Source: a virus
DNA length: 26,109 nucleotides
Direction: 5' to 3' (one strand)
IMG/VR virus record: IMGVR_UViG_3300030202_001564
Span: 1-26,109 of that record
Shown here: piece after piece, positions 8,409 to 17,349 of the stretch
Layout of the letters: every line of letters starts with the position of its first letter
Numbering within the stretch: the stretch's first letter is position 1
Program-made: the position numbers and the translations under genes
The notes under the pieces: generated by a model
The model's database searches: none
What the model saw: the letters and a program-made list of their open reading frames with translations, nothing else
Told to the model about the DNA's origin: nothing

Positions 8409-10165
8409 TAATTTTTCCAATTGCTAGGAAGGTCATTGGCATCTAAAGTTTTCGCAGCTTCTAAAATTGCAGTAGCTGTACTCGGTGTAACATTATTAGT
8501 AGTTTTTTGGCTGCTTACGATTGCTTCTAATTCAGCTTTTGTTAGGGTGTTTTTATTAACTAAATTTTTATTATCATTATAAATTTTAGTCTCAGCACTC
8601 AAAATGTACGTATCTTTGTTTTCTGCGTACCAAACAAAAGGGTCGAACTCTGAACCGCCAGCTCTTTTAGCGCGGTTTAAGGCATTGTCTAATGCGTTTA
8701 ATGCGTTAACACGCTCATTATCTTCATTAGGATTAACTATAAATCCTTCTGGAATTTTTAATTCTGTTTTAGCATCTCTTAAAATATCTTTTATATCTGT
8801 ATCTAATCGCCCTACATACTTATTTGAATAATCAATAAAATCAGCCCTTGTTAATTCACCGTTTTGAAAAGCTTTTGTAACGTGTCCTATGTTTAATTGT
8901 GGGTCATTTTGATTTAAGTCATTAGCAAAATTAAATAATGTATCTTCATTACTTACATTCGGAATCCGAATATTTCCTAATTTTGGTTTTGATGCAGCTA
9001 ATTCGGCTAAATCTTCTTCGACATATGCAACGCCAGTTGCGTCTTCAATTAATTTGTCAAGAGCCGCACTTCCATCTTCAAAATCTTTAGTTTGTAAAAT
9101 TAAAGCTTCATTTTTTTTCCGTTGAAATTGTTCTTTTGCAAGTTTTTCTCTTCGCTCTTCAATAGTTATTCTTTGACCTTCTATTGTAATAAAGTCATTT
9201 ACAGCGTCTAGCGCCAATTCATTTACCTTATCTCTTTCACTAGCTGGTAAAAGTTCTAATGCGGCATCTATATTGCCTGGTAAACCTTTATTTTCAATTA
9301 ATTGTCGATAGCGTTCTGTTGCATTTGTTGAGTTCTCAGATTGTAAAATAAAATTACTAACAGTGTCTTTTGCTGAAGAAACTACGGCAGCATCAAATTC
9401 ATCTAAAATTTCTTTTATTTTTGGCGCTGAAAATTCAGCCTTTTGTAATCTTAAAACTAATTGTAGTTTTTCAGACCGTATTATTTCTGTAGTTGCCACC
9501 GAATTTTCTGACGTACTTGCAGATTGAGTTGAAACCCCAGCTTCAATAAGTTTTGGCAAAACTTCATTTAATGATATTTGAATGCTAGCTAAAACTTGTG
9601 ATTGTTTTTGTTTTTTTATTTTAGTGACATAATCATTGGTATAGCTTTTGTATTCTGCATTAGAAAACACACCTATTTGTGCGCGTAATCGCTTTGCAAA
9701 TTTTGGCTCTTCAATATCTAATGTAGCAGCGTAACCGCTCATAATAGCGTCAAATTTCTCACGCATTTCGACAGGTGTTAGATTATTTTCTTTACCATCA
9801 ATACTGGCAGCTATTATTTCTGAGCGCGCTTTAAACGTTAATTCATCATGTAGAATTTCCATTGTTGCATTACGCGCAGCTCGTTCAAAGACTGAACCTC
9901 TTTTATTACCTGGCAGTTCTAAGTCTTCGCCAGTCTTTAGAGAAGTTTCTATTTGCTCTAGCGTTGGAGAGTTTGCGGCTCCATATTCAGCGCCCTCAAT
10001 TTGTGCTGTAATTTCTGCCTGACTTTCCATAAATGCTGTAAGACGGTTAATGCTCTGGTTAAGCATAGAGTTACCAGCCGCTACTGCCTTTGCATTAGTA
10101 TAATCAACTTGAGGTATATTTAATGAGCGTCTGTTGCGCTGATATACAACATTTCTTTCAGCCAT
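8408..10165 (-). CDS. Internal virion protein, helical (585 aa)
   Basis: The protein is almost entirely charged and helical, rich in Glu, Lys, Ala and Leu, with coiled-coil-like stretches (for example residues ~30-60 and ~340-360, RITIEERREKLAKEQFQRKK). There is no signal peptide, no clear membrane segment and no catalytic motif that I recognise. It starts at 10165 with an ATG that overlaps the preceding stop as TGATG, and its stop overlaps the next start as TAATG, so the four internal-virion genes look translationally coupled. By position and size it matches T7 gp15-type ejection proteins. The assignment rests on gene order and composition rather than a motif. Confidence 0.6.
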   Translation of the reverse strand: MAERNVVYQRNRRSLNIPQVDYTNAKAVAAGNSMLNQSINRLTAFMESQAEITAQIEGAEYGAANSPTLEQIETSLKTGEDLELPGNKRGSVFERAARNATMEILHDELTFKARSEIIAASIDGKENNLTPVEMREKFDAIMSGYAATLDIEEPKFAKRLRAQIGVFSNAEYKSYTNDYVTKIKKQKQSQVLASIQISLNEVLPKLIEAGVSTQSASTSENSVATTEIIRSEKLQLVLRLQKAEFSAPKIKEILDEFDAAVVSSAKDTVSNFILQSENSTNATERYRQLIENKGLPGNIDAALELLPASERDKVNELALDAVNDFITIEGQRITIEERREKLAKEQFQRKKNEALILQTKDFEDGSAALDKLIEDATGVAYVEEDLAELAASKPKLGNIRIPNVSNEDTLFNFANDLNQNDPQLNIGHVTKAFQNGELTRADFIDYSNKYVGRLDTDIKDILRDAKTELKIPEGFIVNPNEDNERVNALNALDNALNRAKRAGGSEFDPFVWYAENKDTYILSAETKIYNDNKNLVNKNTLTKAELEAIVSSQKTTNNVTPSTATAILEAAKTLDANDLPSNWKN

Positions 10166-10629
10166 CAGCTTTCCTTCTCAATCTTTGACATTTTTATTGC
10201 AGATTTTGTGGCGTCAGTTGCCGCACTTAAATATCCAAACTGCATAGTGGTTGCCGCCGCGTCATTATATTGTTCAGCTTGTTGCTCTGAAATTAAAACA
10301 GAAAGCTCCGCATTATCGCGGGCCATATATTGGTCAGACGCGCCTTGCTTTAAATTATTAACGTTTAGCATTGCAAATGTCTCACCAGCAGCAAATGGGT
10401 CAAGATTACCAGCTGCACCGCGAGCTAGATTTGCAGCAATAGACAAACGTAATTCACGTAATTTTTCTGTACCTTCTCGCGTATAAGCGAGGGCGTCAGA
10501 GCGTCCTTTTAATTTTGCATCGTAAGCTTGCTGTCTTAATCTGCCTGATTCAGCTGAAGCCTGTGCAATTGTTGTAACAAAGCTCATAGCTTGCCCAGCG
10601 TATTTTAAAAACGGAAGTATTGCGGCCAT
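10165..10629 (-). CDS. Small internal virion protein (gp14-like, 154 aa)
   Basis: The N-terminus (LPFLKYAGQAMSFVTTIAQA) is amphipathic to hydrophobic and the remainder is a long Ala/Gln/Arg-rich helix (RLRQQAYDAKLKGRSDALAY, then LRELRLSIAANLARGAAGNL). This pattern, a short hydrophobic start plus a helical body of 150-200 residues just after the nozzle gene, is typical of podovirus internal virion protein B (T7 gp14), which forms part of the DNA ejection channel in the outer membrane. Start and stop overlap both neighbours by one base (TAATG and TGATG). Function is inferred from family resemblance and position. Confidence 0.65.
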   Translation of the reverse strand: MAAILPFLKYAGQAMSFVTTIAQASAESGRLRQQAYDAKLKGRSDALAYTREGTEKLRELRLSIAANLARGAAGNLDPFAAGETFAMLNVNNLKQGASDQYMARDNAELSVLISEQQAEQYNDAAATTMQFGYLSAATDATKSAIKMSKIEKES

Positions 10630-12698
10630 TATAATGCTACCTTGTAATCGAGAGCCAAGACGGTAAAGAATACTGGCTTGTCTTGGCTGATGGTTATTTG
10701 TGCATCTCTGTCATATCCCAAAAACCCTTGTGTCTTTTTTGGTCCCGTGAAAGTTGGAACTGCGCCACTTCCAGAAAGGGGTAGGGTGTCTAATGAAATG
10801 CTGCGTGAATTTATCGTAATGTTTTGACTTTTGTATAAAATCGGTGTGATTTCCATAATGCGACGTTTGTTGCTTTGAGAGCTGCCGCCTGGCAACCTTG
10901 GTTCAAACGGATTTGTTTTAATCGTGACTGTGTAATTTAATCCAACTTCTGCATATGTCGTTGGCACACCGCCTAAAGTTACTGCACCGCTGGCAACTGT
11001 TCTGTCTGTATCAACAATATCATCTCTAATAATTTTTACAGTTTTGCCGTTTAAATGCGCTAATCCACTTGCCGTTGTGTTTGATGGCTTGGCTTGGTCA
11101 GGCGCTACAGGATTATCGTAATATTGAATGCCGCAATCCGTTGTTCGGTCATCGTCAAAGATTTCCACATAATATTTAACTGCACCGCCAATTGTGCGTT
11201 TTACAACAGTGTAAATTGTATCCAGGTCAACAGCTACGTCTATAAAGTCACCGTCAGTCGTAAACGTAGAGGGCGCAACAATTTGTTGGGGTCTATTTAA
11301 CATAAATGCCGTTATAGTGCCTACAAAGCCCGTAGAAGCTGCTCTGTAGCCCGTTGAGTTCAATCCATTAACAATCAGCAGCAAATCACCGTCTGTCGTG
11401 TCAGTGGACGGCCTAAGCGCAATCTTAGTGGGGTCAACAATCATATGTGAGCTGAGCAGAGAGATATTATTAGAAACATAACTTAACTCAACGTCCGAAA
11501 ATAACATTTCTCGAAGTGCTTTGCCAGAACGCTGGATAAATAACGTTCCACCTTCGGCTGCCTGGGGGCGTGTTCCAAACTTATGCCCTCGTCGGGTCGC
11601 AGATTTTACGACAATATTTGACGGCGTTATTGGGCTTAAATCCCCCTGGGGAATAAAAAACTCTGCGGAACTTGTAAATATTTGCAAATCTCGCCCAGAG
11701 CGAAGGGCAGTGATTGCGTTTAAACTATCTGTAGACAAAGTTGCTACAATTGCATCGTCATCTAATCCTTCAGCTATTTTAAAATTAAAAAAGTCTCCAA
11801 CTTTTGAGCCAAACAGAGTATCTGGTTTTAAAGCTGAACCACCAAAATACAGCCGTCCTTCGTGAAAAGTACAGGTTCGCGGCCAACCTTTAGCGTTAGA
11901 CCAGGCATTTTCATAACCAGATTCCAACTCCCAATCGTTTGCCGCGATTGCCACGTCTTTTTCATAAAATGGTATTTCAGTTGTAACCTTAACGACAGTA
12001 GAGCTGACATATTCAACTATTTTAGCGCGTCCAAAATCATTGGTAACATTAATAAATTGATTAACATTTGCAGTAGAAAACACACCAGCACTTGCCGTAA
12101 TTGTAACTGACCCACTTACTGCATCAGGCGTTATTGTGGCAGAAGGATTAGTAATTTGAAGTGTGTATGCGATTGAAGGCATAATGAGTGATAGAGCGCT
12201 AACTGTCCAAGTTTGATTGTTTGCACCCCTTACAATCTTAAAAGGCACAAAATTTTCATGGGTACAGATTAATGTATCTGCGCTCTGCGTAAAATAAAGC
12301 TTAGAAATGTCTATTGTTGAAGCTGAATATAAAGTGCCCACGTTATAATCAACAGAATCTTGTGAGCCGCCATTAAGATTTTCTATTCTTTGGTTGCCGC
12401 TAAAAAACTGAAACCTTATTGTTGACGCTGCGGTTTTTACGGTTGCCAATATCATAAAATGTTGGCTTGTTGAAAATTCAAATGGAATTAAATAAACGCC
12501 ATTTTCAGACCCATCTCCTGTGGCATCATAAACAAACTTTAATCCAGGGCGTCGAGAAACACCGCCTTGGGGTTCAAATATAACATTGTCAGCTGTTGCG
12601 ACAGAAGCATAGTATTGCTCTAGGTCAATGCGGCCACGCAATAACGGGTCTATCTCACCTATTGTAAAATTTGCTTGGTATTGTTGAACACTGGTCAT
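10629..12698 (-). CDS. Tail nozzle / tail tubular protein B-like (689 aa)
   Basis: The N-terminus (NFTIGEIDPLLRGRIDLEQY, then NVIFEPQGGVSRRPGL) is the hallmark of podovirus tail proteins encoded directly after the adaptor. 'GGVSRRPG' and a following beta-rich body are seen in T7 gp12-type nozzles and related tail stabilisation proteins. It would form the distal tail tube below the adaptor and bind the fibres. The body is beta-rich with many Thr, Ser, Val and Asp residues and a later ARPGL-type region is absent. Its start overlaps the adaptor stop as ATGA, and its stop overlaps the next gene as TAATG. The structural role is well supported; equivalence to T7 gp12 in detail is inferred. Confidence 0.78.
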   Translation of the reverse strand: MTSVQQYQANFTIGEIDPLLRGRIDLEQYYASVATADNVIFEPQGGVSRRPGLKFVYDATGDGSENGVYLIPFEFSTSQHFMILATVKTAASTIRFQFFSGNQRIENLNGGSQDSVDYNVGTLYSASTIDISKLYFTQSADTLICTHENFVPFKIVRGANNQTWTVSALSLIMPSIAYTLQITNPSATITPDAVSGSVTITASAGVFSTANVNQFINVTNDFGRAKIVEYVSSTVVKVTTEIPFYEKDVAIAANDWELESGYENAWSNAKGWPRTCTFHEGRLYFGGSALKPDTLFGSKVGDFFNFKIAEGLDDDAIVATLSTDSLNAITALRSGRDLQIFTSSAEFFIPQGDLSPITPSNIVVKSATRRGHKFGTRPQAAEGGTLFIQRSGKALREMLFSDVELSYVSNNISLLSSHMIVDPTKIALRPSTDTTDGDLLLIVNGLNSTGYRAASTGFVGTITAFMLNRPQQIVAPSTFTTDGDFIDVAVDLDTIYTVVKRTIGGAVKYYVEIFDDDRTTDCGIQYYDNPVAPDQAKPSNTTASGLAHLNGKTVKIIRDDIVDTDRTVASGAVTLGGVPTTYAEVGLNYTVTIKTNPFEPRLPGGSSQSNKRRIMEITPILYKSQNITINSRSISLDTLPLSGSGAVPTFTGPKKTQGFLGYDRDAQITISQDKPVFFTVLALDYKVAL

Positions 12699-13324
12699 CT
12701 AATGTCCGTTAATAAATAATCTGAAATCACACTTGGGGTTTGACCAGCTGCGTCCATAGAAACTGCTTGTCTAAAATATCCACCGCGCAATCCTTCAGCT
12801 GGTGTACCCAAAGAAGTTGTACGCCAAAATTCTGCTTTATTCATTTGCTCAGTAATGATTTGAGCAAGATGCCAGGCCATTTGATAAGTTAACAATGTTA
12901 CAAAATATGTAGGCATTGTGCCCTCAGCCACAGCTTTTTGATAATCAATGTGTATTGTTGTTGATTCAGCAAACAACACGGTTGTGCCAGCTGCACTTTG
13001 CCCAATCTCCCAATTTTTATATAACCCAGCGCCAGCTGACCCAGATGTTCGAACTGCCCGTGGCACTCCGTTTAACATGTCAGAGGGTAGCGTAAATTGA
13101 TATGACCATTCGCTCGCTGGTGTAGCGCTTTCTTTAGAAAGTTCTGCTTTTTTAACTGTAAAGCTCCAGGGGTACATGCCCATAGTGCTTAATTTAACTT
13201 CATCATAAATTGTGTTACACGCGGTTCCAGCCGCCGAACCATCAGAAAAACTGGTTATTGTGTCGCTGCCTAAAAGGATTAGAGCTTTATTACAAATACC
13301 AACATTCGTATCACCACTTGCCAT
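12695..13324 (-). CDS. Tail tubular protein A / head-tail adaptor (209 aa)
   Basis: ICNKALILLGSDTITSFSDG, then CNTIYDEVKLSTMGMYPWSF and LPSDMLNGVPRAVR, is the typical pattern of T7 gp11-like tail tubular A proteins: an N-terminal helical bundle followed by 'YPW-F' and a 'LP-D' strand. Twelve copies would sit below the portal and connect it to the nozzle. Length is close to the usual ~190-210 residues. The ATG at 13324 has AGGAG seven bases upstream and is the first gene after the terminator at 13342-13364, so it needs read-through or its own promoter. Its stop overlaps the nozzle start (ATGA). Confidence 0.85.
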   Translation of the reverse strand: MASGDTNVGICNKALILLGSDTITSFSDGSAAGTACNTIYDEVKLSTMGMYPWSFTVKKAELSKESATPASEWSYQFTLPSDMLNGVPRAVRTSGSAGAGLYKNWEIGQSAAGTTVLFAESTTIHIDYQKAVAEGTMPTYFVTLLTYQMAWHLAQIITEQMNKAEFWRTTSLGTPAEGLRGGYFRQAVSMDAAGQTPSVISDYLLTDIR

Positions 13325-13341
13325 ATTTTTCTCCTATAAAG

Positions 13342-13364
13342 AAAAGGGGCGGCGAACCGCCCCC
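13342..13364 (-). terminator. Rho-independent terminator with UUCG loop
   Basis: On the minus strand a perfect 7-bp stem GGGGCGG / CCGCCCC closes a TTCG tetraloop and is followed by TTTTCTTT. It lies after the small decoration-like gene (stop at 13373) and before the adaptor gene. It would end or attenuate the abundant scaffold/capsid transcript, with partial read-through into the tail genes. Confidence 0.88.
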
Positions 13365-13372
13365 TTCATTTA

Positions 13373-13654
13373 TTAATCGCTGTCGGTTACGGCGATTGTT
13401 ACACCGTCACCTACATCAACCACGCCAGAAGCGTTTGAAACGACGACGTGCCAACATGCTGTCGCGGTTCCACCTGTTGATGCCCATGAGTAAATAATAT
13501 CACCCACGGTTACATCGTCGGAAACATCGTTAAAATAACCAGCTCCGTCGATATCGGTTTTTGCATCAGTTGATGTGTAACTCCACATCGCTGGTGCTGA
13601 ACCTTTCATGGATTGACCGCCCATCGCGTTCCATCCAGCTCTAGAAAATGCCAT
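13373..13654 (-). CDS. Small virion protein, possible capsid decoration or cement protein (93 aa)
   Basis: The sequence begins MAFSRAGWNAMGGQSMKGSA and continues with APAMWSYTSTDAKTDIDGAGYFND and a Gly/Thr/Val-rich beta domain ending DVGDGVTIAVTDSD. Small proteins of this type (a Trp-Tyr-Ser strand, then GYFNDVSD and 'GD-IY') are frequent next to capsid genes in marine phages. I do not know a characterised member. Position directly after the capsid gene, likely high expression (AGGAG seven bases before the ATG) and small beta-rich composition suggest a head decoration or cement protein, comparable in position to the BPP-1 cement protein. It could instead be a head-completion protein. A strong terminator follows. 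Confidence 0.6.
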   Translation of the reverse strand: MAFSRAGWNAMGGQSMKGSAPAMWSYTSTDAKTDIDGAGYFNDVSDDVTVGDIIYSWASTGGTATACWHVVVSNASGVVDVGDGVTIAVTDSD

Positions 13655-13675
13655 TGCTAAATCTCCTTTCTAAGA

Positions 13676-14524
13676 TTATTCGTCACAAACGACGTCAACG
13701 ATTCCGTCAACATCAATTGCACCAGCGCCCATTGAAAGCATTGCACTCACGAGGAATGACGTTTTCTCAGGTACGTAGTTAACTTCTGTTTTAGGAGCGA
13801 TACCAACAGCACAACCAACAGCGCTTTTATGAAACGCAAAAGTTGTTCGGTCTCCAGAAGAGATTGGCAAGCCGCCCTCATCTCTATCGCCGACGACATG
13901 GAATTGGAAACCCATCATTGTATTGATTTGGCCGCCAACAAGAGCTTGTAGTGTCTGATAGTCACCACTAACTGCACGTTCATCACCAAGCAAGCCAGCT
14001 AGGTTATTTGCGTGAATGATAAAATGCCTATCCGTTGGTGGAACATTTTTTGCATCTAAAGCTTTTTTAGCTGCAATAATTTTACCAACATTAAGGTCAG
14101 AGTTAGCTGCTGAACCAGATGTTACAACTGTTTTTGCAACAGAAGAACCAGCTGATGCTGCATTTAAAGCGTCGATAATAATTTGGTCTTCTCGACGTCC
14201 AATTGCATTGCCCACAACTTGTGCAAGCTCCTGGCGCTCATCAAAATTAATCTTAGCTTGATTGAATATGTCTGAATATTCAGCTGCGATATAATCTGTA
14301 AGTGTGACAGAAACTTGACTAAATGCAGCATTAATTGGCACTACATCTGTTTGTGGTGTACGGACTGAGGCTTGGCCTTTGCCCACTTTTGGAAATTTTA
14401 CGGTGTCTCCAACAACACCTGAACGCATTCTGCAAACTCCGCGAAGTGTAGCGGCGGCCTGATAAGCCTGATGTACTTCAGCTTCAAAAAGTTCAACGAA
14501 TGCTGGGGATAGATTGGTACTCAT
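13676..14524 (-). CDS. Major capsid protein (282 aa)
   Basis: MSTNLSPAFVELFEAEVHQA, then LRGVCRMRSGVVGDTVKFPK, the NFDERQELAQVVGNAIGRRE region with RREDQIIIDALNAAS, and a C-terminal AIDVDGIVDVVCDE are typical of the HK97-fold capsid protein of podoviruses. The RREDQ...DAL helix corresponds to the family's spine helix. The N-terminus shows no long propeptide, so the separately encoded scaffold (14713-15510) would direct assembly. GGAGG lies eight bases before the ATG, the strongest ribosome binding site in the region, as expected for the most abundant virion protein. A 188-bp leader with a -10 element and hairpin precedes it. Confidence 0.88.
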   Translation of the reverse strand: MSTNLSPAFVELFEAEVHQAYQAAATLRGVCRMRSGVVGDTVKFPKVGKGQASVRTPQTDVVPINAAFSQVSVTLTDYIAAEYSDIFNQAKINFDERQELAQVVGNAIGRREDQIIIDALNAASAGSSVAKTVVTSGSAANSDLNVGKIIAAKKALDAKNVPPTDRHFIIHANNLAGLLGDERAVSGDYQTLQALVGGQINTMMGFQFHVVGDRDEGGLPISSGDRTTFAFHKSAVGCAVGIAPKTEVNYVPEKTSFLVSAMLSMGAGAIDVDGIVDVVCDE

Positions 14525-14593
14525 TTGAGAAACCTCCAGTTAAGTTAAAGCTATTTTTCGCCTCAAGTTATCGAAGATTTCGGCCATCGGCTT

Positions 14594-14609
14594 CCGCGAA
14601 ACGTCGCGG
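14594..14609 (-). promoter_or_regulatory. Hairpin in the capsid mRNA leader
   Basis: The minus strand reads CCGCGA-CGTT-TCGCGG, a perfect 6-bp GC-rich stem with a 4-base loop. No T-run follows, so it is not a terminator. It lies between the candidate -10 box and the capsid start. A role in stabilising the capsid mRNA or as a processing site is inferred. Confidence 0.5.
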
Positions 14610-14616
14610 CACGTCA

Positions 14617-14622
14617 ATTATA
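14617..14622 (-). promoter_or_regulatory. Candidate -10 box of a capsid promoter
   Basis: The minus strand carries a perfect TATAAT (CTATAATTGACG) in the only long gap (188 bp) of the structural operon, about 90 bp upstream of the capsid ATG. I find no good -35 hexamer at 16-18 bp, so it is a weak call that rests on the -10 match and on position. Confidence 0.4.
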
Positions 14623-14704
14623 GACGGGCCAGATGGTTATCCGTTATGCTTTTTTAGCATTACAAAATACAATTTGTAAAGAAATTAATTGTTACGTTTT
14701 GATT

Positions 14705-14712
14705 TTGTACAA
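14705..14712. promoter_or_regulatory. TTGTACAA palindrome, site 1
   Basis: This 8-bp palindrome directly abuts the scaffold stop codon and begins the capsid leader. Two other full copies (20552-20559, 25488-25495) also lie in intergenic DNA. It is a candidate operator half-set; the binding protein is unknown. Confidence 0.35.
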
Positions 14713-15510
14713 TTACTTATATCTTTTTGTAAACCTATTTTCTACTTCTCGCGTAAATTTAGGGTCACTTCCGTAACGTGGGTCAGCCATAAGTGACTGC
14801 GTTTCTGCTTTGAAATCACTTTCACTTTGACCAGCTTCTGCAACATCAGCTAGTGGTATCTTTGACATATCGCCTGTCATGCCACGCACTTTTTGCATAA
14901 GTCTTTGACCTAGAGCTGTACCGCCCCAATCATTTAATTCTTCGCGCTCTTGCTCTGAAATAATACCTTTGCGCTCTAAGCCGTCTGACCAATCAATATT
15001 TGATTTTATAATTGCGTCAGCATTGGGACCTAGTGCAGCCCTTTCAGTTTCATAATCAGCAGCTGCTTGCTTAGAGTTTTCATTGCCAAGAGATGTAACC
15101 GAGCCAACAAGTTCGTCAAAGGCTGCCTGGTTAATGTTATATTTCTTAGCCCAATCAAGAGTGCTTGAAACAATAGGGTCATCTGTTTCGTATCCAGATT
15201 CCTCAACAACACTTGTATCGTATTTTTCTGGCGCTTTATGTTTGCCTTGAGAAAATTGTTTTTGCAATTCATCATAGCTTTTTGCCATTTTTTCAAGTTC
15301 GGGGCCTTCTTTTTCATCCCAAAACTTCTCAGGCAACCATTCTGGCCGCTCTAGTTTTTCCTGTTCAACTTCCTCTTCGGCCTTAACGTCTTCTGCTTTG
15401 TGCGGTATTTCGCTTTCTGTTTCTTCTGCTAACGCTGTTTCGGCCATCAAACCATCTGGAGCTGCCTGTTCTGCTGCTTCCGTTGCCTGTTGGTTATCGT
15501 CATTCGCCAT
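14713..15510 (-). CDS. Scaffolding protein (265 aa)
   Basis: The N-terminal third is very acidic (many Glu and Asp, few hydrophobics). It is followed by LERPEWLPEKFWDEKEGPEL, a motif common in podovirus scaffolds, and helical stretches with low complexity. The C-terminus has LMADPRYGSDPKFTREVENRF and ends basic (TKRYK), the usual capsid-binding end of scaffolds. The protein would line the procapsid interior and leave on DNA packaging. The start at 15510 has AAGGAG five bases upstream and overlaps the previous gene by 11 bp. The position just upstream of the capsid gene supports the call. Confidence 0.82.
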   Translation of the reverse strand: MANDDNQQATEAAEQAAPDGLMAETALAEETESEIPHKAEDVKAEEEVEQEKLERPEWLPEKFWDEKEGPELEKMAKSYDELQKQFSQGKHKAPEKYDTSVVEESGYETDDPIVSSTLDWAKKYNINQAAFDELVGSVTSLGNENSKQAAADYETERAALGPNADAIIKSNIDWSDGLERKGIISEQEREELNDWGGTALGQRLMQKVRGMTGDMSKIPLADVAEAGQSESDFKAETQSLMADPRYGSDPKFTREVENRFTKRYK

Positions 15511-15796
15511 CTGCTCTCCTTATCCTTTGCTGTATTTCTCTAACCAGTGAGTTTTGCCCCTCACGCGCATATCCAAAAGATGCATCCGCGCCTGGCACCC
15601 AAGCTGGTTGGTTAATTGTAATATTTACTAAATGCTCTAAAACTTTTTGCCCTGACTCAGAGCCAAAACATCTTTTAAATTGAATATCTAATTCTTTTTG
15701 TAAATCTTGGTTTGTTAATTTTATTGGTTGATTTTCCGCGTTTACGCCATCCCAGCCAATAGCATTTATACTTCGTATTCTATCTGCTTGGTTCAT
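15500..15796 (-). CDS. Bbp19-like phage protein (98 aa)
   Basis: The pattern ELDIQFKRCFGSESGQKVLE, then LVNITINQPAWVPGAD and YAREGQNSLVREIQQRIR matches the small family named for Bbp19 of Bordetella phage BPP-1: a Phe/Cys-Phe helix, G-x-x-VL, 'P-W-P' and 'REGQ--LV--I'. Its function is not established; it sits between portal and scaffold, suggesting a head-assembly role. The ATG overlaps the portal stop as ATGA, and its stop overlaps the scaffold start by 11 bp, so the three are probably translated in a coupled way. Confidence 0.7.
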   Translation of the reverse strand: MNQADRIRSINAIGWDGVNAENQPIKLTNQDLQKELDIQFKRCFGSESGQKVLEHLVNITINQPAWVPGADASFGYAREGQNSLVREIQQRIRRADGE

Positions 15797-17349
15797 ACGG
15801 GCGCTCCCTCAACTTCTTGCCCAGGGGCTTGCATTCCTTGTGCTTGCATTGCCATTTGAGCTGCTTGCATCATTTCTTCTTTCATAGCTTCGCGCTCTTC
15901 GGGCGTTGTTCGTAATTTTGCTGGTATGCCCAGCTGGTCGGCAATGTAATCTCCAACTGCTTCCATCTTTAACAACGTTTGACCCGTTGGGCCCAATGCC
16001 TGAGACACTTCCATAAATTGCATTACTTCATTTAATTTATCCATGTTAGAAGCCATAGCCAGTGGTGATATTGGATTGACCGTCACCTCAAGCCCATTAA
16101 TCCGCAGCGGTAAATCAATCATGCCCATCTCGTCCATTAATTCTAAGCTTCTGCGAACAATTGGAAACATTGTTTCATTTATTAACCGCCCAAACGCCGC
16201 CCCCAGGTTTTGCGATAATTCTTTCATACGTTCCACAATTTCGGTAGCGCTCCTGGCGCTCATGTTATCTGGTGGTAAGCTCTCATCTAACAACGTCTTT
16301 TTTATTGCCATGCGTAAATCATTTGCAATTATTTGAGACGTGTTTGCATCACCAGAACGAGGAAGGGGCTGGAGAGATGGACCCCTTGGACCTCCATTTG
16401 AACTTACACCAATCACGGCGCCAGGAACAATTGATATCGCTTGTGGGTTTAACACGCCATCATCAACAGCTGTAAACACACCGCCAATCGAAATACTTGC
16501 ATTTTTTAAAGTTAACTCAACAACTTTGTTTAAAGTTTTTATGTCGGGTAGGGCGTAAAGCACTGGCCCACGGCCATATCGCTCGTTTGAAGCTTTCATG
16601 TAACGAGACACAACCCAGGGAAAAGATTTTAAATCACGCGAAACAAGTTTAATATCTTCTTCTTTTGTAATAATGCAGTAATGAATATAACCATCTGCCG
16701 TGTATGTTGCTTCAATTAACTCAACTTCTTTATTTGGGTCTTCTTTATAACGCGCAGCTAGGTCAGCTGGTATGTTTATGTCAGGAAATTCTGTTTCTAA
16801 AACACGAAATGGCCGTCGTAATGTTCGATAAACCGTATCAACTGACCCATTTGGCCCTTCTTCAAAAGTCACATGGTAACTTGGAACCGCTGTATATCTA
16901 ATAGGCGTTGTTTCATCACCTGGTTGAATAAGCATCACAGCTGTTCCAACAGCTAAATCTAATAAAAACTCACCCATTGCTAGGTCAAAACCTGACTGAT
17001 TCATTACGCCAAACATCTTTTCTGTATATAAATCAAGAGCTTGCTGCGCTTCTAAATGTCTATCAGCTGGTATGTCATTGCCAGGTTGCAATCGGCACCA
17101 AGGTCTCTGGGGAGGGAAAAGCGAGCTTTGTATCCGATTTGCAAACCTGGCGGTTGAGTGAATGGCTGTACTATCAAACACTCTTTTCATTTTATCCTGA
17201 CCAGGAATATTTTGTTCTGCGTACCCGTCATAAAGATTTCGCATAGGCAGCGCGTATTCATATGCTTCTTCATAAATGCTGCGCCACAAATCCTTGTGAC
17301 TTCTTGCTTTTTTATAGCGCGTTTTTATTTGCTCAACGCTAAGTGCCAT
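15793..17349 (-). CDS. Portal protein (head-tail connector, T7 gp8-like, 518 aa)
   Basis: The protein forms the dodecameric ring through which DNA enters and leaves the head. The N-terminus reads LWRSIYEEAYEYALPMRNLY, followed by STARFANRIQSSLFPPQRPW, LAVGTAVMLI, the 'P-Y-V-FEEG--G-VDTVYR' strand, SRYMKASNERYGRGPVLYAL and, near the C-terminus, SARSATEIVERMKELSQNLG with a Met/Gln/Ala-rich tail. This is the full domain order of T7-like portals and the length is typical (500-540). The ATG overlaps the stop of a small basic ORF as TAATG. The upstream Shine-Dalgarno is weak (AGGG), so coupling to that small ORF may matter. Confidence 0.9.
   Translation of the reverse strand: MALSVEQIKTRYKKARSHKDLWRSIYEEAYEYALPMRNLYDGYAEQNIPGQDKMKRVFDSTAIHSTARFANRIQSSLFPPQRPWCRLQPGNDIPADRHLEAQQALDLYTEKMFGVMNQSGFDLAMGEFLLDLAVGTAVMLIQPGDETTPIRYTAVPSYHVTFEEGPNGSVDTVYRTLRRPFRVLETEFPDINIPADLAARYKEDPNKEVELIEATYTADGYIHYCIITKEEDIKLVSRDLKSFPWVVSRYMKASNERYGRGPVLYALPDIKTLNKVVELTLKNASISIGGVFTAVDDGVLNPQAISIVPGAVIGVSSNGGPRGPSLQPLPRSGDANTSQIIANDLRMAIKKTLLDESLPPDNMSARSATEIVERMKELSQNLGAAFGRLINETMFPIVRRSLELMDEMGMIDLPLRINGLEVTVNPISPLAMASNMDKLNEVMQFMEVSQALGPTGQTLLKMEAVGDYIADQLGIPAKLRTTPEEREAMKEEMMQAAQMAMQAQGMQAPGQEVEGAPV

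Noticed and set aside
14655-14669. Inverted repeat ATGCT/AGCAT with T-run
   Set aside because: Only five AT-rich base pairs; the T-run is in the loop, so it does not form a normal terminator.
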